DNA of 64,000 nt, from assembly GCF_011682065.1 (NCBI RefSeq), contig NZ_VUYU01000008.1:186001-250000 (forward strand). Direction: 5' to 3'. This document shows positions 8,257 to 16,871 of this stretch, one piece after another. Position numbers and translations under genes: made by a program. The notes beneath the pieces are model-generated. The model did not search any database and was not told where the DNA came from. It was given only the letters and a program-made list of their open reading frames with translations. The DNA comes from Massilia rubra. Lineage in GTDB: Bacteria; Pseudomonadota; Gammaproteobacteria; Burkholderiales; Burkholderiaceae_D. Each line of letters starts with the position of its first letter. The first letter of the stretch is position 1.

Positions 8257-8610
8257 ATGTTTGCCACTACCCGCTTCGCTACCGTCCTGTCCGCAACCCT
8301 GCTGTGCCTGAGCGCGACCCACGCCATGGCTGCGGACCGCCCGGCCCGTCTCGATGTAGCCGGCTGCGAAAAACCGGAATTTCCAGTGCGTTGGCAGGAT
8401 GACGGCGAAACCGGCACCGTGACCGTCGCTTACCTGATCGATACCGATGGCAAAGTGGTGCAGTCGAAAGTGGTGGAATCGAGCGGCGCGGTGCGCGTCG
8501 ATCGTGCATCGGTCCGCGCCGGTGCCCGCTGCAAGTTCGAACCGGGTGCAAAAGACGGCCAGGCTGCGCTGGCTTGGGCCAAGGTCAAGTATTCGTGGGT
8601 CGTCGAGTAA
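8257..8610 (+). CDS. Periplasmic TonB C-terminal-domain protein
   Basis: ATG 8257 follows a strong TCTGGAGG ribosome site; an in-frame upstream start at 8146 does not. The 117-residue product has a Sec signal peptide (cleavage after AMA-A at about 26). A TonB C-terminal-like fold then covers residues 40-117 (GTVTVAYLIDTDGKVVQSKV, then the terminal Y-S-W-V). It has no membrane anchor or Pro-rich linker, so it is not a canonical energy-coupling TonB. Its neighbour on the other strand is a TonB-dependent receptor, but a functional link is not shown. Confidence 0.75.
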   Translation: MFATTRFATVLSATLLCLSATHAMAADRPARLDVAGCEKPEFPVRWQDDGETGTVTVAYLIDTDGKVVQSKVVESSGAVRVDRASVRAGARCKFEPGAKDGQAALAWAKVKYSWVVE

Positions 8611-8625
8611 ATGGGCTGTGGCCCC

Positions 8626-8652
8626 GGCGTGGACATGCAGGATGTCCACGCC
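8626..8652. terminator. Bidirectional hairpin between convergent genes
   Basis: A perfect 11-bp stem (GGCGTGGACAT at 8626-8636 and its complement at 8642-8652) with a 5-base loop lies between the convergent TonB-domain and TonB-receptor genes. There is no long T-run. Confidence 0.5.
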
Positions 8653-8663
8653 TGTCGTCTGCT

Positions 8664-11117
8664 CTAGAAGCGGTACAGCACCGACGCCTCCACCGCGCGC
8701 CCGAAAATCGGCCGTGCATTGATCGGACCGCTGCTCTGCGCCCCGGTCAGGCGCGAATTACCCTCCGTCAGCCCCAGTTCATTGCCCAGGTTCGTGCCCG
8801 CGAGCCGGAATTCCCAATGCGTGCCCACCGATGCCAGGATGCCCGCGTCCACCGTTTGATACGAGGGCAGGTACGACAGATTGGCCTGGTCGGCCCAGCG
8901 GCTGCCCACGTGCGCGTAGGTGCCATACAGTTTCAGTGAATTGTCGCCCATCGGAATGCGGTAGCTTGGGGACAGGCGGAACTGCATCTTCGGCTGGCGC
9001 TGCACCAGCTTGCCGGTAATGGCCGGATTGTCGCGGTATTTCGATTCCTGATAGTTGCCCATCAAGCTCACCTGCAGGTTTTTCACCGGCCGCACGGCCA
9101 GTTCGAACTCCACGCCATGCCCGCGCGAACCGCTCACCGAGTTCAGCACCGCGTCGGTCGTGATCTGCTGGAAGGAAATGCCGGTAAAGTCCGTGTAAAA
9201 CCCGTTGATGTACGCGCTGTACATCTCGCCCACCGTCTTGAAGCCGACTTCGTACTGCGTCACTTTCGGCGTCGGCACGCCTTTGCGGTCGTTCAGCGCG
9301 GCCTGGGTGCCGGCGTTGCGCATGTCGTCGAAATAGATGAAGGTGTGGCCGGTATTGGCGCGCGCAAACACGCTCATATCCTTGGACAACTTGTAAATCC
9401 CGCCCACGGTGAAGGAATTGACGCTGTCGTCGCGGCTGAGCTGGGTGTTGGTGCCAGTCGGAACCGAGGTGCCGTTGTTGTATACGGTCAGCGGATTGGC
9501 GTCCGTATCCATCGAGGTCAGGTTCGAGATGGTCGCTTTCAGGCTCTGCTTTTCGCGGCGCGCACCCACGTCCACCTTGATCTGCTCGTTCACTTTCCAC
9601 TCATTGGCCACGAACAGGGCGGTATTGTTGCCCTTGTACGATGCCACCGGCGCATAAAACACATTCCCGTCCACCCCGTTGCGCGAAACAATGGTGCCGT
9701 TGCTCAGTTGCACATTGATCAGGCTGGCGTTGGGCGTGGCCGTCATCAGGTGGCTGTTGCCCAGGTACCATTCGTCATTCGACTTGTAGCGCGCTACATA
9801 CGCGCCGACGGTGGTCGTGTTGTTCTTGAGTAGCTCGCGGCTGAGACGAAATTCGTTGGTGAACGAGCTCAGTTTCTTCTCGACCGACCACAATCCGGCT
9901 TGCACCACTTGCTGGTTGGGATCGACCACGCCGCCCTTCACATAGCTGATGCTGCCCGATCCGGCTGCCGCCAGCGGATTATGGGTCGCGTTGGCGTTGG
10001 CCAGGTACGCCGCCGCCGTCAGCGGGTTGTTCCCTGTGAACATCGAGATCGTGTTCAGGTCGCCGCTGAAGTAATTCGCCTTGTTCGACACATCCCAGCC
10101 GCCCAGTTTTTGCTCGTACTCGGCCCCGAAGACGGTCGCATCCATGCCGCGCCCGTCGGCCAGGTCGCGCGTGAGGGTCTTGCCGGGCGCCGCGTCGATG
10201 GTGAAGTGGCGCATTTCATTGCTCATCAAGGTGCCGGTGAGCGGATCGAAGCCGGGAAATTCCGTGATCGTGCGTCCGTTGTCGCTTGAAATGAGCGGCA
10301 CGCCGGTGTAAAACGCGTTCTTTTCCTTGGTGGTGCGTACGTAGGCGGTCACTTCGCCTTCATCGAGCTTGCGCGTGATGGACGCGGTCAGCTGCTTGCC
10401 GTCGTCGGCCTTGAATTGCGGATCGCGCACGCCCTGGGTCTGGCGCGCGAAGCCGCCGATGGTCCCGTACCAGCCGTCGGCAATCTTGCCGCCCACAAAA
10501 GCGTCGAGCCGGCGCAGCTTGCCGGTGCCGGTGCTAAAGCGCAGGGTAGCTTCCGGCGTGTCTTCACCCTTTTTCAGGATGAAATTCATGGTCGCGCCGG
10601 GCTGGCCGACCGAGTAGATCGTGCTCGGCCCGCCGCGCAGCACTTCCACCCGCGCCACCGTGTCGTCCAGGCGGAACGCCGACGATCCCTCGAAGAACGA
10701 CAGCACCGGCACCGGATACAGGGGATTGCCGTTCATCTGGACCGATACGAAGGGCGAATCGCTACCCGACGGAAAGCCGCGCACCTCGATATTCGCGCCC
10801 GACTGGCCGCCGGTCGACTCCGCATACACGCCCGGCACCAGTTTGAGCACGTCGGCGGTGCTGCTGGGCGAGGCCGATTTGAGTTGCTCTTCGGTCGCCG
10901 TGGTGATCGAAAAACTGGTGTCGATCTTGCGCGTGCCGCGTGCCGACGCCGTGCCGGTCACCACCACCTGCTGGATTTCGGTCGCCACGGCTTCGGCGGC
11001 CGCGGCGTCGGCGGCCGGGGCAGGGGGCGCGGCCTGGCCGGCTGCCTGGGCTTGGTTCATCAGGGTCAGCACGGCCAGCGTGACTGAGGAAAGCAGGAAG
11101 TGCTTGTGACTGTTCAT
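8664..11117 (-). CDS. TonB-dependent outer-membrane receptor, probable alpha-glucoside uptake
   Basis: ATG at 11117 gives 817 residues with a signal peptide (cleavage after QAQA at about residue 24-29). A longer in-frame opening upstream to 11585 runs through the intergenic operators and the divergent lacI and is rejected. After an Ala/Pro-rich linker comes the plug domain (VVVTGTASARG TonB-box-like region, then VLKLVPGVYAES, VARVEVLRGGPSTIYSVGQPG). A 22-strand barrel follows, ending in Phe (SVLYRF), the usual outer-membrane insertion signal. Its divergent partner is a LacI regulator and the cluster continues with GH65, pgmB and an MFS permease. Hence the likely substrate is an alpha-glucobiose or larger maltodextrin-type sugar (inference). 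Confidence 0.88.
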   Translation of the reverse strand: MNSHKHFLLSSVTLAVLTLMNQAQAAGQAAPPAPAADAAAAEAVATEIQQVVVTGTASARGTRKIDTSFSITTATEEQLKSASPSSTADVLKLVPGVYAESTGGQSGANIEVRGFPSGSDSPFVSVQMNGNPLYPVPVLSFFEGSSAFRLDDTVARVEVLRGGPSTIYSVGQPGATMNFILKKGEDTPEATLRFSTGTGKLRRLDAFVGGKIADGWYGTIGGFARQTQGVRDPQFKADDGKQLTASITRKLDEGEVTAYVRTTKEKNAFYTGVPLISSDNGRTITEFPGFDPLTGTLMSNEMRHFTIDAAPGKTLTRDLADGRGMDATVFGAEYEQKLGGWDVSNKANYFSGDLNTISMFTGNNPLTAAAYLANANATHNPLAAAGSGSISYVKGGVVDPNQQVVQAGLWSVEKKLSSFTNEFRLSRELLKNNTTTVGAYVARYKSNDEWYLGNSHLMTATPNASLINVQLSNGTIVSRNGVDGNVFYAPVASYKGNNTALFVANEWKVNEQIKVDVGARREKQSLKATISNLTSMDTDANPLTVYNNGTSVPTGTNTQLSRDDSVNSFTVGGIYKLSKDMSVFARANTGHTFIYFDDMRNAGTQAALNDRKGVPTPKVTQYEVGFKTVGEMYSAYINGFYTDFTGISFQQITTDAVLNSVSGSRGHGVEFELAVRPVKNLQVSLMGNYQESKYRDNPAITGKLVQRQPKMQFRLSPSYRIPMGDNSLKLYGTYAHVGSRWADQANLSYLPSYQTVDAGILASVGTHWEFRLAGTNLGNELGLTEGNSRLTGAQSSGPINARPIFGRAVEASVLYRF

Positions 11118-11284
11118 CGTTATGCTCGCTTTTTTATCTGTGCTCTTGTTGAAATCCGTCTCCTGGACTGGCTGGCTGTGTGCCTGCCGCATGCATGTCC
11201 CCTGTCTTTCGTCGCCGCGCCCCGTACCAGCCGGTCTGCAATTTATTATGATGGCAAGAAAAGACGAATCATTGAAACAAGAAA

Positions 11285-11319
11285 TGATATCGATGTCAAT
11301 CGAAATGTTATCGATGTCA
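11285..11319. promoter_or_regulatory. Tandem LacI-family operators
   Basis: Two copies of a near-palindrome are present: TGATATCGATGTCA at 11285-11298 and TGTTATCGATGTCA at 11306-11319. Their starts are 21 bases apart, about two helical turns. Both are centred on ATCGAT, as in many LacI-family sites, and lie between the divergent receptor and lacI genes. They likely control both. Confidence 0.6.
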
Positions 11320-11394
11320 TTTGGCCTGTGGCGAGGCGTAAACCTGTCATAATGCGGCGGTGTCGTTGTTTTCCTACCAAAATTGAGCGTTTCC

Positions 11395-12438
11395 ATGGCC
11401 GCAAACAAGGCTGCAAGCAAGACTGCCGCGCCGGCAGCAAGCACGATCGCGCCGCGCAAGAACGACGCCGCCCTGACGATGGAAGACCTCGCCAGCCTGG
11501 CGGGCGTTTCCACGATCACGGTATCGCGCGCGCTGCGCGACAGCCCGCTGGTGACGGAAAAGACGCGCGAAAAAATCCGTCGCATCGCCGACGAGCAGGG
11601 CTACCGCCTCAACATCAGCGCGCGCAACCTGCGCATGCGGCGTAGCTACTCGGTCGCGGTGGTGGTCGAAATGACGCCCGTGAAGGGCCGCCCCATGTCC
11701 GACCCGTATCCGCTCGAACTGTTGGGCGGCATCACCCAGGAACTGACCACGGCCGGCTACAGCGTGGTGCTCACCTCCAAGCAGTTGATGGACACGGCGC
11801 CGGTGCAGGGCGCCGATGGCCTGATCTTGCTCGGCCAGGGTTCCCACGGCGAAGCGGTGCGCTTCCTGCAAAAAGCCAAGCTGCCGCTGGTGGTGTGGGG
11901 CGCGCCGGAAGCCGGCGCCACCACCATCGTGGTCGGCAGCGACAACCGGCGCGGCGGCGCCAGCGTGGCCGAACGCTTTTTGGCGCAAGGCCGGCGCAAG
12001 CTGGTGTTTTTGGGCGATGTCGATCACGCCGAAGTCCAGGAGCGCTGCGCCGGCTTCATCGACGCGCTGGGCGGGCAGGGCACGGTCCACATCATCCGCC
12101 CCAAGGCCTTCACCTTCGAATCGGGCTTCGACAGCATGACCGCGCTGCTCAAGAAAAAGGGCCACGCCTTCGACGGCGTGTTCGCCGCCAGCGACCTGCT
12201 GGCCATGGGCGCGATCCGCGCGCTCACCGAACATCAATTGCGCGTGCCGGACGACGTGTCCGTCATCGGCTACGACGATACGCCCGGCGCGGCCAGCTTC
12301 GTGCCGCCGCTGACCAGCGTGCACCAGTACCTGCGCGATGGCGGCGTGCTGCTCGCCAAAAAAATGCTGGCGCTGATGAACGGCGAGCAGGTCGAGTCCG
12401 AAATGCTGCCGACCACCCTGATCGCCCGCCAGACCTGA
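11395..12438 (+). CDS. LacI-family transcriptional regulator
   Basis: ATG 11395 is preferred to a TTG at 11383. The 347-residue protein has an unusually long Ala/Lys-rich N-terminal tail of about 25 residues. The LacI helix-turn-helix follows (MEDLASLAGVSTITVSRALR, hinge helix RNLRMRRS). A periplasmic-binding-protein-like effector domain follows with VIGYDDTPGAASFVPPLTSV near the C-terminus. It is divergent from the TonB receptor and upstream of the GH65 operon, so it should sense the imported sugar. Confidence 0.9.
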   Translation: MAANKAASKTAAPAASTIAPRKNDAALTMEDLASLAGVSTITVSRALRDSPLVTEKTREKIRRIADEQGYRLNISARNLRMRRSYSVAVVVEMTPVKGRPMSDPYPLELLGGITQELTTAGYSVVLTSKQLMDTAPVQGADGLILLGQGSHGEAVRFLQKAKLPLVVWGAPEAGATTIVVGSDNRRGGASVAERFLAQGRRKLVFLGDVDHAEVQERCAGFIDALGGQGTVHIIRPKAFTFESGFDSMTALLKKKGHAFDGVFAASDLLAMGAIRALTEHQLRVPDDVSVIGYDDTPGAASFVPPLTSVHQYLRDGGVLLAKKMLALMNGEQVESEMLPTTLIARQT

Positions 12439-12462
12439 TTTTCCCGACCAAATCTAAATAAA

Positions 12463-12515
12463 TTGACATTCCAAACCGATTTGAAATAGACTCGGCTCGA
12501 ATCCAAACCGGTTTG
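12463..12515 (+). promoter_or_regulatory. GH65 operon promoter with two LacI operators
   Basis: A TTGACA -35 (12463-12468) and TAGACT -10 (12487-12492) flank an operator CAAACCGATTTG (12472-12483). A second, perfect palindrome CAAACCGGTTTG lies at 12504-12515, just past the expected start site. Their starts are 32 bases apart, about three helical turns. This differs from the ATCGAT sites upstream of the receptor and probably serves the second LacI regulator (16872-17882). Confidence 0.65.
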
Positions 12516-12552
12516 AAACGCAAATTTCAAAAGACAGACAAAGGACAAAACC

Positions 12553-14898
12553 GTGCCGCACGCTAGCTCCCCACACGTTCTCCCGCTTGACCCATGGTGC
12601 CTTCGCGAGACCTTCTTCGACCCCGCCACGCACTTTTTGAACGAGACCCTGTTCGCCCTCGGTAACGGCTACATCGGTCTGCGCGCCACGCCCGAAGAAG
12701 GCTACAGCGGCCCGGCCGGCACCTCGCTCGACGGCACCTACCTCAACGGCTTTTACGAGTCCGAACCGATCGTCTATCCGGAAGCGGCGTTTGGCCTGGC
12801 CAAGACCAACCAGTTCATGCTCAACGTGCCCAACGCCAAAGGCATCGAAGTCTGGCTCGGCGACGAGCGCTTCGACCCTTTGCAAGGCACGCTCGATCGC
12901 TACGAGCGTGTGCTCGATTTTCGCACCGGCGTGCTGCGCCGCAGCCTGGAATGGACGTCGGCCAGCGGCAAGCGCCTTGGCCTGGTCACCCGGCGCGTGG
13001 TTTCGCTGGCCGACAAGCACCTGTTCGCGCTCGATGTCGAACTGACCGCGCTCAATTTCTCCGGCCAGGTGCGCGTGGTCTCGACCATTGACGGCGCCGT
13101 GCGCAACCAGGAAGCCGGCGACGACCCGCGCATCGGCTCGGCCGTCTCCGGCCCGGCGCTGCACCTGCTGGCGGTGGAGCAGGGCGCCACCATGTCCAGC
13201 CTCACCCAGCGCACCCACAACAGCGGCTTCACTTTGGTGAGCGCGATCGAGACCGTGGCGCCGGTGGCGGGCAGCGCCAGCCACCAGGACCTGGCGGCCA
13301 GCCACAGTTTTACGTTCGACCTGGACGTGATGCTGCCGCAAAGCCTGACCAAGTACGGCGTCTACTTTTCGTCGCGCGACTATCCCGAGGCCGAACTGGC
13401 GGGCCTCGCCAGGGACGCGCTGGCCAAGGCCAGGCTTGATGGCTTCGACGCCCTGTGCGCGCGCCAGGCCGCGTACCTGGCCGACTTCTGGGAGCGCGCC
13501 GACGTGGAAATCGCCGGCGACGACGCGCTCCAGCAAGGCATTCGCTTCAACCAGTTCCACCTGCTGCAATCGGTCGGCCGCGACGGCAAGACCAACATCG
13601 CCGCCAAGGGCGTGACCGGCGAAGGCTACGAAGGCCACTACTTCTGGGATACCGAGATCTACATCTTCCCGTTTTTCTTGTACAGCAAACCGGAAGTCGC
13701 CAGGCAGTTGCTGGCCTACCGCTACGCCGGCCTGGAACAAGCCCGCGCGCGCGCGCGCCAGATGTCGCACGCCAAAGGCGCGCTGTACCCGTGGCGCACC
13801 ATCGCCGGCGAAGAATGCTCGGCCTACTTCCCGGCCGGTACCGCGCAGTACCACATCAACGCCGACATCGCCTACTCCATCAAGCTGTATCTGGACGCCA
13901 CGGGCGACCTCGATTACATGGCGCAGGCCGGCGCCGAAATCGTATTGGAGACCGCGCGCGTCTGGATCGGCATCGGCAACTACGACCGCGCCGGGCGCTT
14001 CTGCATCAACGAAGTCACCGGTCCCGACGAATACACGGCGCTGGTCAACAACAACTACTACACCAACGCCATGGCGCAGATGCACTTGCGCTTCGCGGCG
14101 GAGATTGTCGACAAATTGCGCGGCGCGCGCCCGCACGATTTCGAGCGCATCGCGCAAGCCATCGGCCTGGACGACGCCGAACCGGCCGCCTGGCGCCGCG
14201 CCGCCGGCCGCATGGCGCTGCCCTACGACGCCGCCCTCGGCATCCACGAGCAGGACGACAGCTTCCTCGGCAAAAAGCCATGGGACTTCGCCGCCACGCC
14301 GAAAGAAAACTATCCGCTGCTGCTGAACTACCACCCGCTGGTGATCTACCGCCACCAGGTCTGCAAGCAGGCCGACGTGGTGCTGGCGCTGTTGCTGCTG
14401 TCCGACCAGTTCACGCAGGACGATAAAAAGCGCGACTTCGACTACTACGAAGCGGTGACGACGCACGATTCGTCGCTCTCGTCCTGCATCTTCAGCATCA
14501 TCGCGTCCGAGGTGGGCTACCACGACAAGGCCTACGACTATTTTCTCGAGACCGCGCGCCTGGACCTGGACGATACGCACGGGAACACCCACTACGGCGT
14601 GCACACGGCGGCCATGGCCGGCACCTGGATGGGCGTGGCCTACGGCTTTGCCGGCATGCGCGTGGCCGACGGCGCGCTGCGCTTCGCGCCCACCTTGCCG
14701 GCGCGCTGGCAGCACTACCAGTTCCAGATTCACATCCACGGCGCGCTGCTGCAAGTGCGCATCGACGTCGCCGAAGCGCGCTACACGCTGGTCGACGGCG
14801 ACGCGCTGACGTTGACGCACTGCGGCGAGCGCGTGTCGCTCACGCGCGCCGCGCCATCGGTATCGGTCACGCGCCCACTTCAGGAGAAAAAGGCATGA
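12553..14898 (+). CDS. Glycoside hydrolase family 65 disaccharide phosphorylase
   Basis: GTG 12553, preceded by AAGGAC, opens a 781-residue protein of normal GH65 length. An N-terminal beta-sandwich (to about 270) leads into the (alpha/alpha)6 barrel. HYFWDTEIY contributes to the sugar pocket. VTGPDEYTALVNNNYYTN holds the general acid Glu at about residue 493. A beta-sandwich C-terminal domain follows. GH65 enzymes phosphorolyse maltose, trehalose, kojibiose or nigerose with inversion, releasing beta-glucose-1-phosphate. The overlapping downstream beta-phosphoglucomutase consumes exactly that product, so phosphorylase rather than hydrolase is favoured. The exact disaccharide cannot be read from the sequence. 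Confidence 0.9.
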   Translation: MPHASSPHVLPLDPWCLRETFFDPATHFLNETLFALGNGYIGLRATPEEGYSGPAGTSLDGTYLNGFYESEPIVYPEAAFGLAKTNQFMLNVPNAKGIEVWLGDERFDPLQGTLDRYERVLDFRTGVLRRSLEWTSASGKRLGLVTRRVVSLADKHLFALDVELTALNFSGQVRVVSTIDGAVRNQEAGDDPRIGSAVSGPALHLLAVEQGATMSSLTQRTHNSGFTLVSAIETVAPVAGSASHQDLAASHSFTFDLDVMLPQSLTKYGVYFSSRDYPEAELAGLARDALAKARLDGFDALCARQAAYLADFWERADVEIAGDDALQQGIRFNQFHLLQSVGRDGKTNIAAKGVTGEGYEGHYFWDTEIYIFPFFLYSKPEVARQLLAYRYAGLEQARARARQMSHAKGALYPWRTIAGEECSAYFPAGTAQYHINADIAYSIKLYLDATGDLDYMAQAGAEIVLETARVWIGIGNYDRAGRFCINEVTGPDEYTALVNNNYYTNAMAQMHLRFAAEIVDKLRGARPHDFERIAQAIGLDDAEPAAWRRAAGRMALPYDAALGIHEQDDSFLGKKPWDFAATPKENYPLLLNYHPLVIYRHQVCKQADVVLALLLLSDQFTQDDKKRDFDYYEAVTTHDSSLSSCIFSIIASEVGYHDKAYDYFLETARLDLDDTHGNTHYGVHTAAMAGTWMGVAYGFAGMRVADGALRFAPTLPARWQHYQFQIHIHGALLQVRIDVAEARYTLVDGDALTLTHCGERVSLTRAAPSVSVTRPLQEKKA

Positions 14899-15539
14899 GC
14901 AGGTTCAAGGCAGTGATTTTCGATCTGGACGGCGTCATCACCGACACCGCGCACTATCATTACCTGGCGTGGAAGCGGCTGGCCGAAGCGGAAGGCGTGC
15001 ATTTCGACGAAGCCTTCAACGAACAGTTAAAGGGCATCGACCGCATGGGCTCCCTGGACCTGATCCTGGCCGGCGCGAAGCGCACTTACAGCGATGCCGG
15101 GAAGCTGGCGCTGGCCGACGCCAAGAACCGGCACTACCAGGAGCTGATCGCCACCATGTCGGCGGCCGACCTGCTGCCCGGCGCTGTCGATGCGCTGGCG
15201 GCGGTGCGCGTGGCGGGCCTGCGCATCGGCCTGGCCTCGGTCAGCAAGAACGCCTTCACGGTGCTTGAACGGCTGGGCATTCGCGATCGCTTCGACTATG
15301 TGGTCGACGCCGCGCTGATCGCCAACAGCAAGCCGCATCCGGAGATCTTTTTGACGGCCGCGCGCGAACTGGGCGTGGACCCGGCAGATTGCCTGGGCGT
15401 GGAAGACGCGGTGGCCGGCGTGGCATCGATCAAGAGCGCCGGCATGTGGGCGCTCGGCATCGGCAACCCGGACGTGCTCACGCGGGCCGACCGGGTGATT
15501 CCGGCGCTGGACCGCTTCAAGCTGGAGGATTACCAGTAA
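14895..15539 (+). CDS. pgmB: Beta-phosphoglucomutase
   Basis: The 214-residue HAD hydrolase starts inside the GH65 stop (4-base overlap). It carries the nucleophile motif FDLDGVITD (Asp10 and Asp12), the cap-domain segment FNEQLKGIDRMGSLD typical of beta-PGM, a GLASVSKNA motif II, a Lys in NSKPHPEIF, and the acidic motif GVEDAVAGV. It converts beta-glucose-1-phosphate from the phosphorylase into glucose-6-phosphate. Length and context agree fully. Confidence 0.93.
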   Translation: MSRFKAVIFDLDGVITDTAHYHYLAWKRLAEAEGVHFDEAFNEQLKGIDRMGSLDLILAGAKRTYSDAGKLALADAKNRHYQELIATMSAADLLPGAVDALAAVRVAGLRIGLASVSKNAFTVLERLGIRDRFDYVVDAALIANSKPHPEIFLTAARELGVDPADCLGVEDAVAGVASIKSAGMWALGIGNPDVLTRADRVIPALDRFKLEDYQ

Positions 15540-15590
15540 GCGTCAGTGGCAGGAAATAGCACACCAAAACAAAAAAATATTGGAGACCGT

Positions 15591-16820
15591 GTGAAAAACC
15601 AACGCATCATGTTAGCCCTTTTTTTGATTTACTTCGTCTTTGCGATCCTGCTTAACAGCGTCGGCACGGTCATCCTCCAGGTCATCGGCAACTATGGTGT
15701 GAGCAAATCGAGCGCCAGCAACCTCGAAGCATTCAAGGACTTGCCGATCGCGGTCGTATCCTTCCTGGTGGCGTCCTTCCTGCCCCGCATCGGCTACAAG
15801 AACGCCATCCTCGCCGCGCTGGCGCTGGTCACCGCGGCCTGCATCGCCATGCCGCTGCTGCCCGCCTTCTGGACCGCCAAACTGCTGTTCCTCTGCGTTG
15901 GCGTGGCGTTCGCGCTGGTCAAGGTGTCGGTGTATTCGACCCTGGGCCTGATCGCGCGCGACCGCCGCCACCATGCCGGCATCATGAATACCCTGGAAGG
16001 CGTGTTCATGGTCGGCGTGTTGAGCGCCTACTGGATCTTCGGTTACTTTATTGATTCCTCCGATCCCGCCTCGCACAGCTGGCTGCAGGTGTACTGGGTG
16101 CTGGCCGCGCTGTGCGCCGTCACCTTCGTGCTGGTGCTGTCCACGTCTTTCGACGAAGGCATGGCGCAGCTGCCGGAAGGGCGCAGCCGCTGGGACGACT
16201 TCACCGCCATGCTCAAGCTGTTCTTCAAGCCGCTGGTGTGCGTGTTCGTCATGACCGCGTTCCTGTATGTGCTGATTGAGCAGAGCGTCGGTACCTGGCT
16301 GCCAACCTTTAACAACGAAATCCTCAAGCTGCCGGCGGCCATGAGCGTGCAGGTGACCAGCATCTTCGCCGCCTGCCTGGCGATCGGCCGCCTGTCTGCC
16401 GGTTTCGTCATGCGCCGGATGAACTGGTACCCGGTCATGAACATCTGCGTGATCGGCATGGCCGCCACGGTGCTGCTGGCGCTCCCGCTCACGCACGACG
16501 TGGTGGCCGACCCCAACATCACCTGGTCCAGCGCGCCGCTGGCGACCTTTTTGTTCCCGCTGATTGGCCTGTTCATGGCGCCGATCTACCCCGGCATCAA
16601 TTCGGTCATGCTCAGCTCCCTGCCGCCGCACCAGCACTCATCGATGACCGGGCTGCTGGTGATTTTTTCGGCGCTGGGCGGCACCACCGGCTCGTTCATC
16701 ACCGGCTACGTGTTCGGCAATTTCAGCGGCCACTTCGCGTTCTACCTGACGCTGGTGCCGATCACGCTGGTGCTGGTCACCTTGTACTTCTTCAAGCGGC
16801 AGGTCGATCATGCCGCTTGA
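15591..16820 (+). CDS. MFS sugar permease
   Basis: GTG 15591 is chosen because TGGAG lies 5 bases before it; the longest frame begins at GTG 15546 without a ribosome site. The 409-residue protein has 12 hydrophobic segments starting directly at IMLALFLIYFVFAILLN. A central cytoplasmic loop lies near residues 185-210 (SFDEGMAQLPEGRSRWDD). It resembles sugar:proton symporters of the FucP/major facilitator type. It follows pgmB by 51 bases and should bring the disaccharide across the inner membrane. Confidence 0.85.
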   Translation: MKNQRIMLALFLIYFVFAILLNSVGTVILQVIGNYGVSKSSASNLEAFKDLPIAVVSFLVASFLPRIGYKNAILAALALVTAACIAMPLLPAFWTAKLLFLCVGVAFALVKVSVYSTLGLIARDRRHHAGIMNTLEGVFMVGVLSAYWIFGYFIDSSDPASHSWLQVYWVLAALCAVTFVLVLSTSFDEGMAQLPEGRSRWDDFTAMLKLFFKPLVCVFVMTAFLYVLIEQSVGTWLPTFNNEILKLPAAMSVQVTSIFAACLAIGRLSAGFVMRRMNWYPVMNICVIGMAATVLLALPLTHDVVADPNITWSSAPLATFLFPLIGLFMAPIYPGINSVMLSSLPPHQHSSMTGLLVIFSALGGTTGSFITGYVFGNFSGHFAFYLTLVPITLVLVTLYFFKRQVDHAA

Positions 16821-16871
16821 CCGTATTGCTATAATTGCAGTCTTTACACCATCTTCCAACGAAGTTCGACC

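Noticed and set aside
9117-9833. 238-codon + strand frame inside the TonB receptor
   Set aside because: Antisense shadow; no start context and no motif.
11118-11585. N-terminal extension of the TonB receptor frame
   Set aside because: It would run through the paired operators and into the divergent lacI gene. The signal peptide begins at 11117.
12454-14820. 788-codon open frame on the - strand
   Set aside because: Antisense of the GH65 gene, which has all family motifs. The reverse translation is Arg/Gly/Val-rich shadow sequence.
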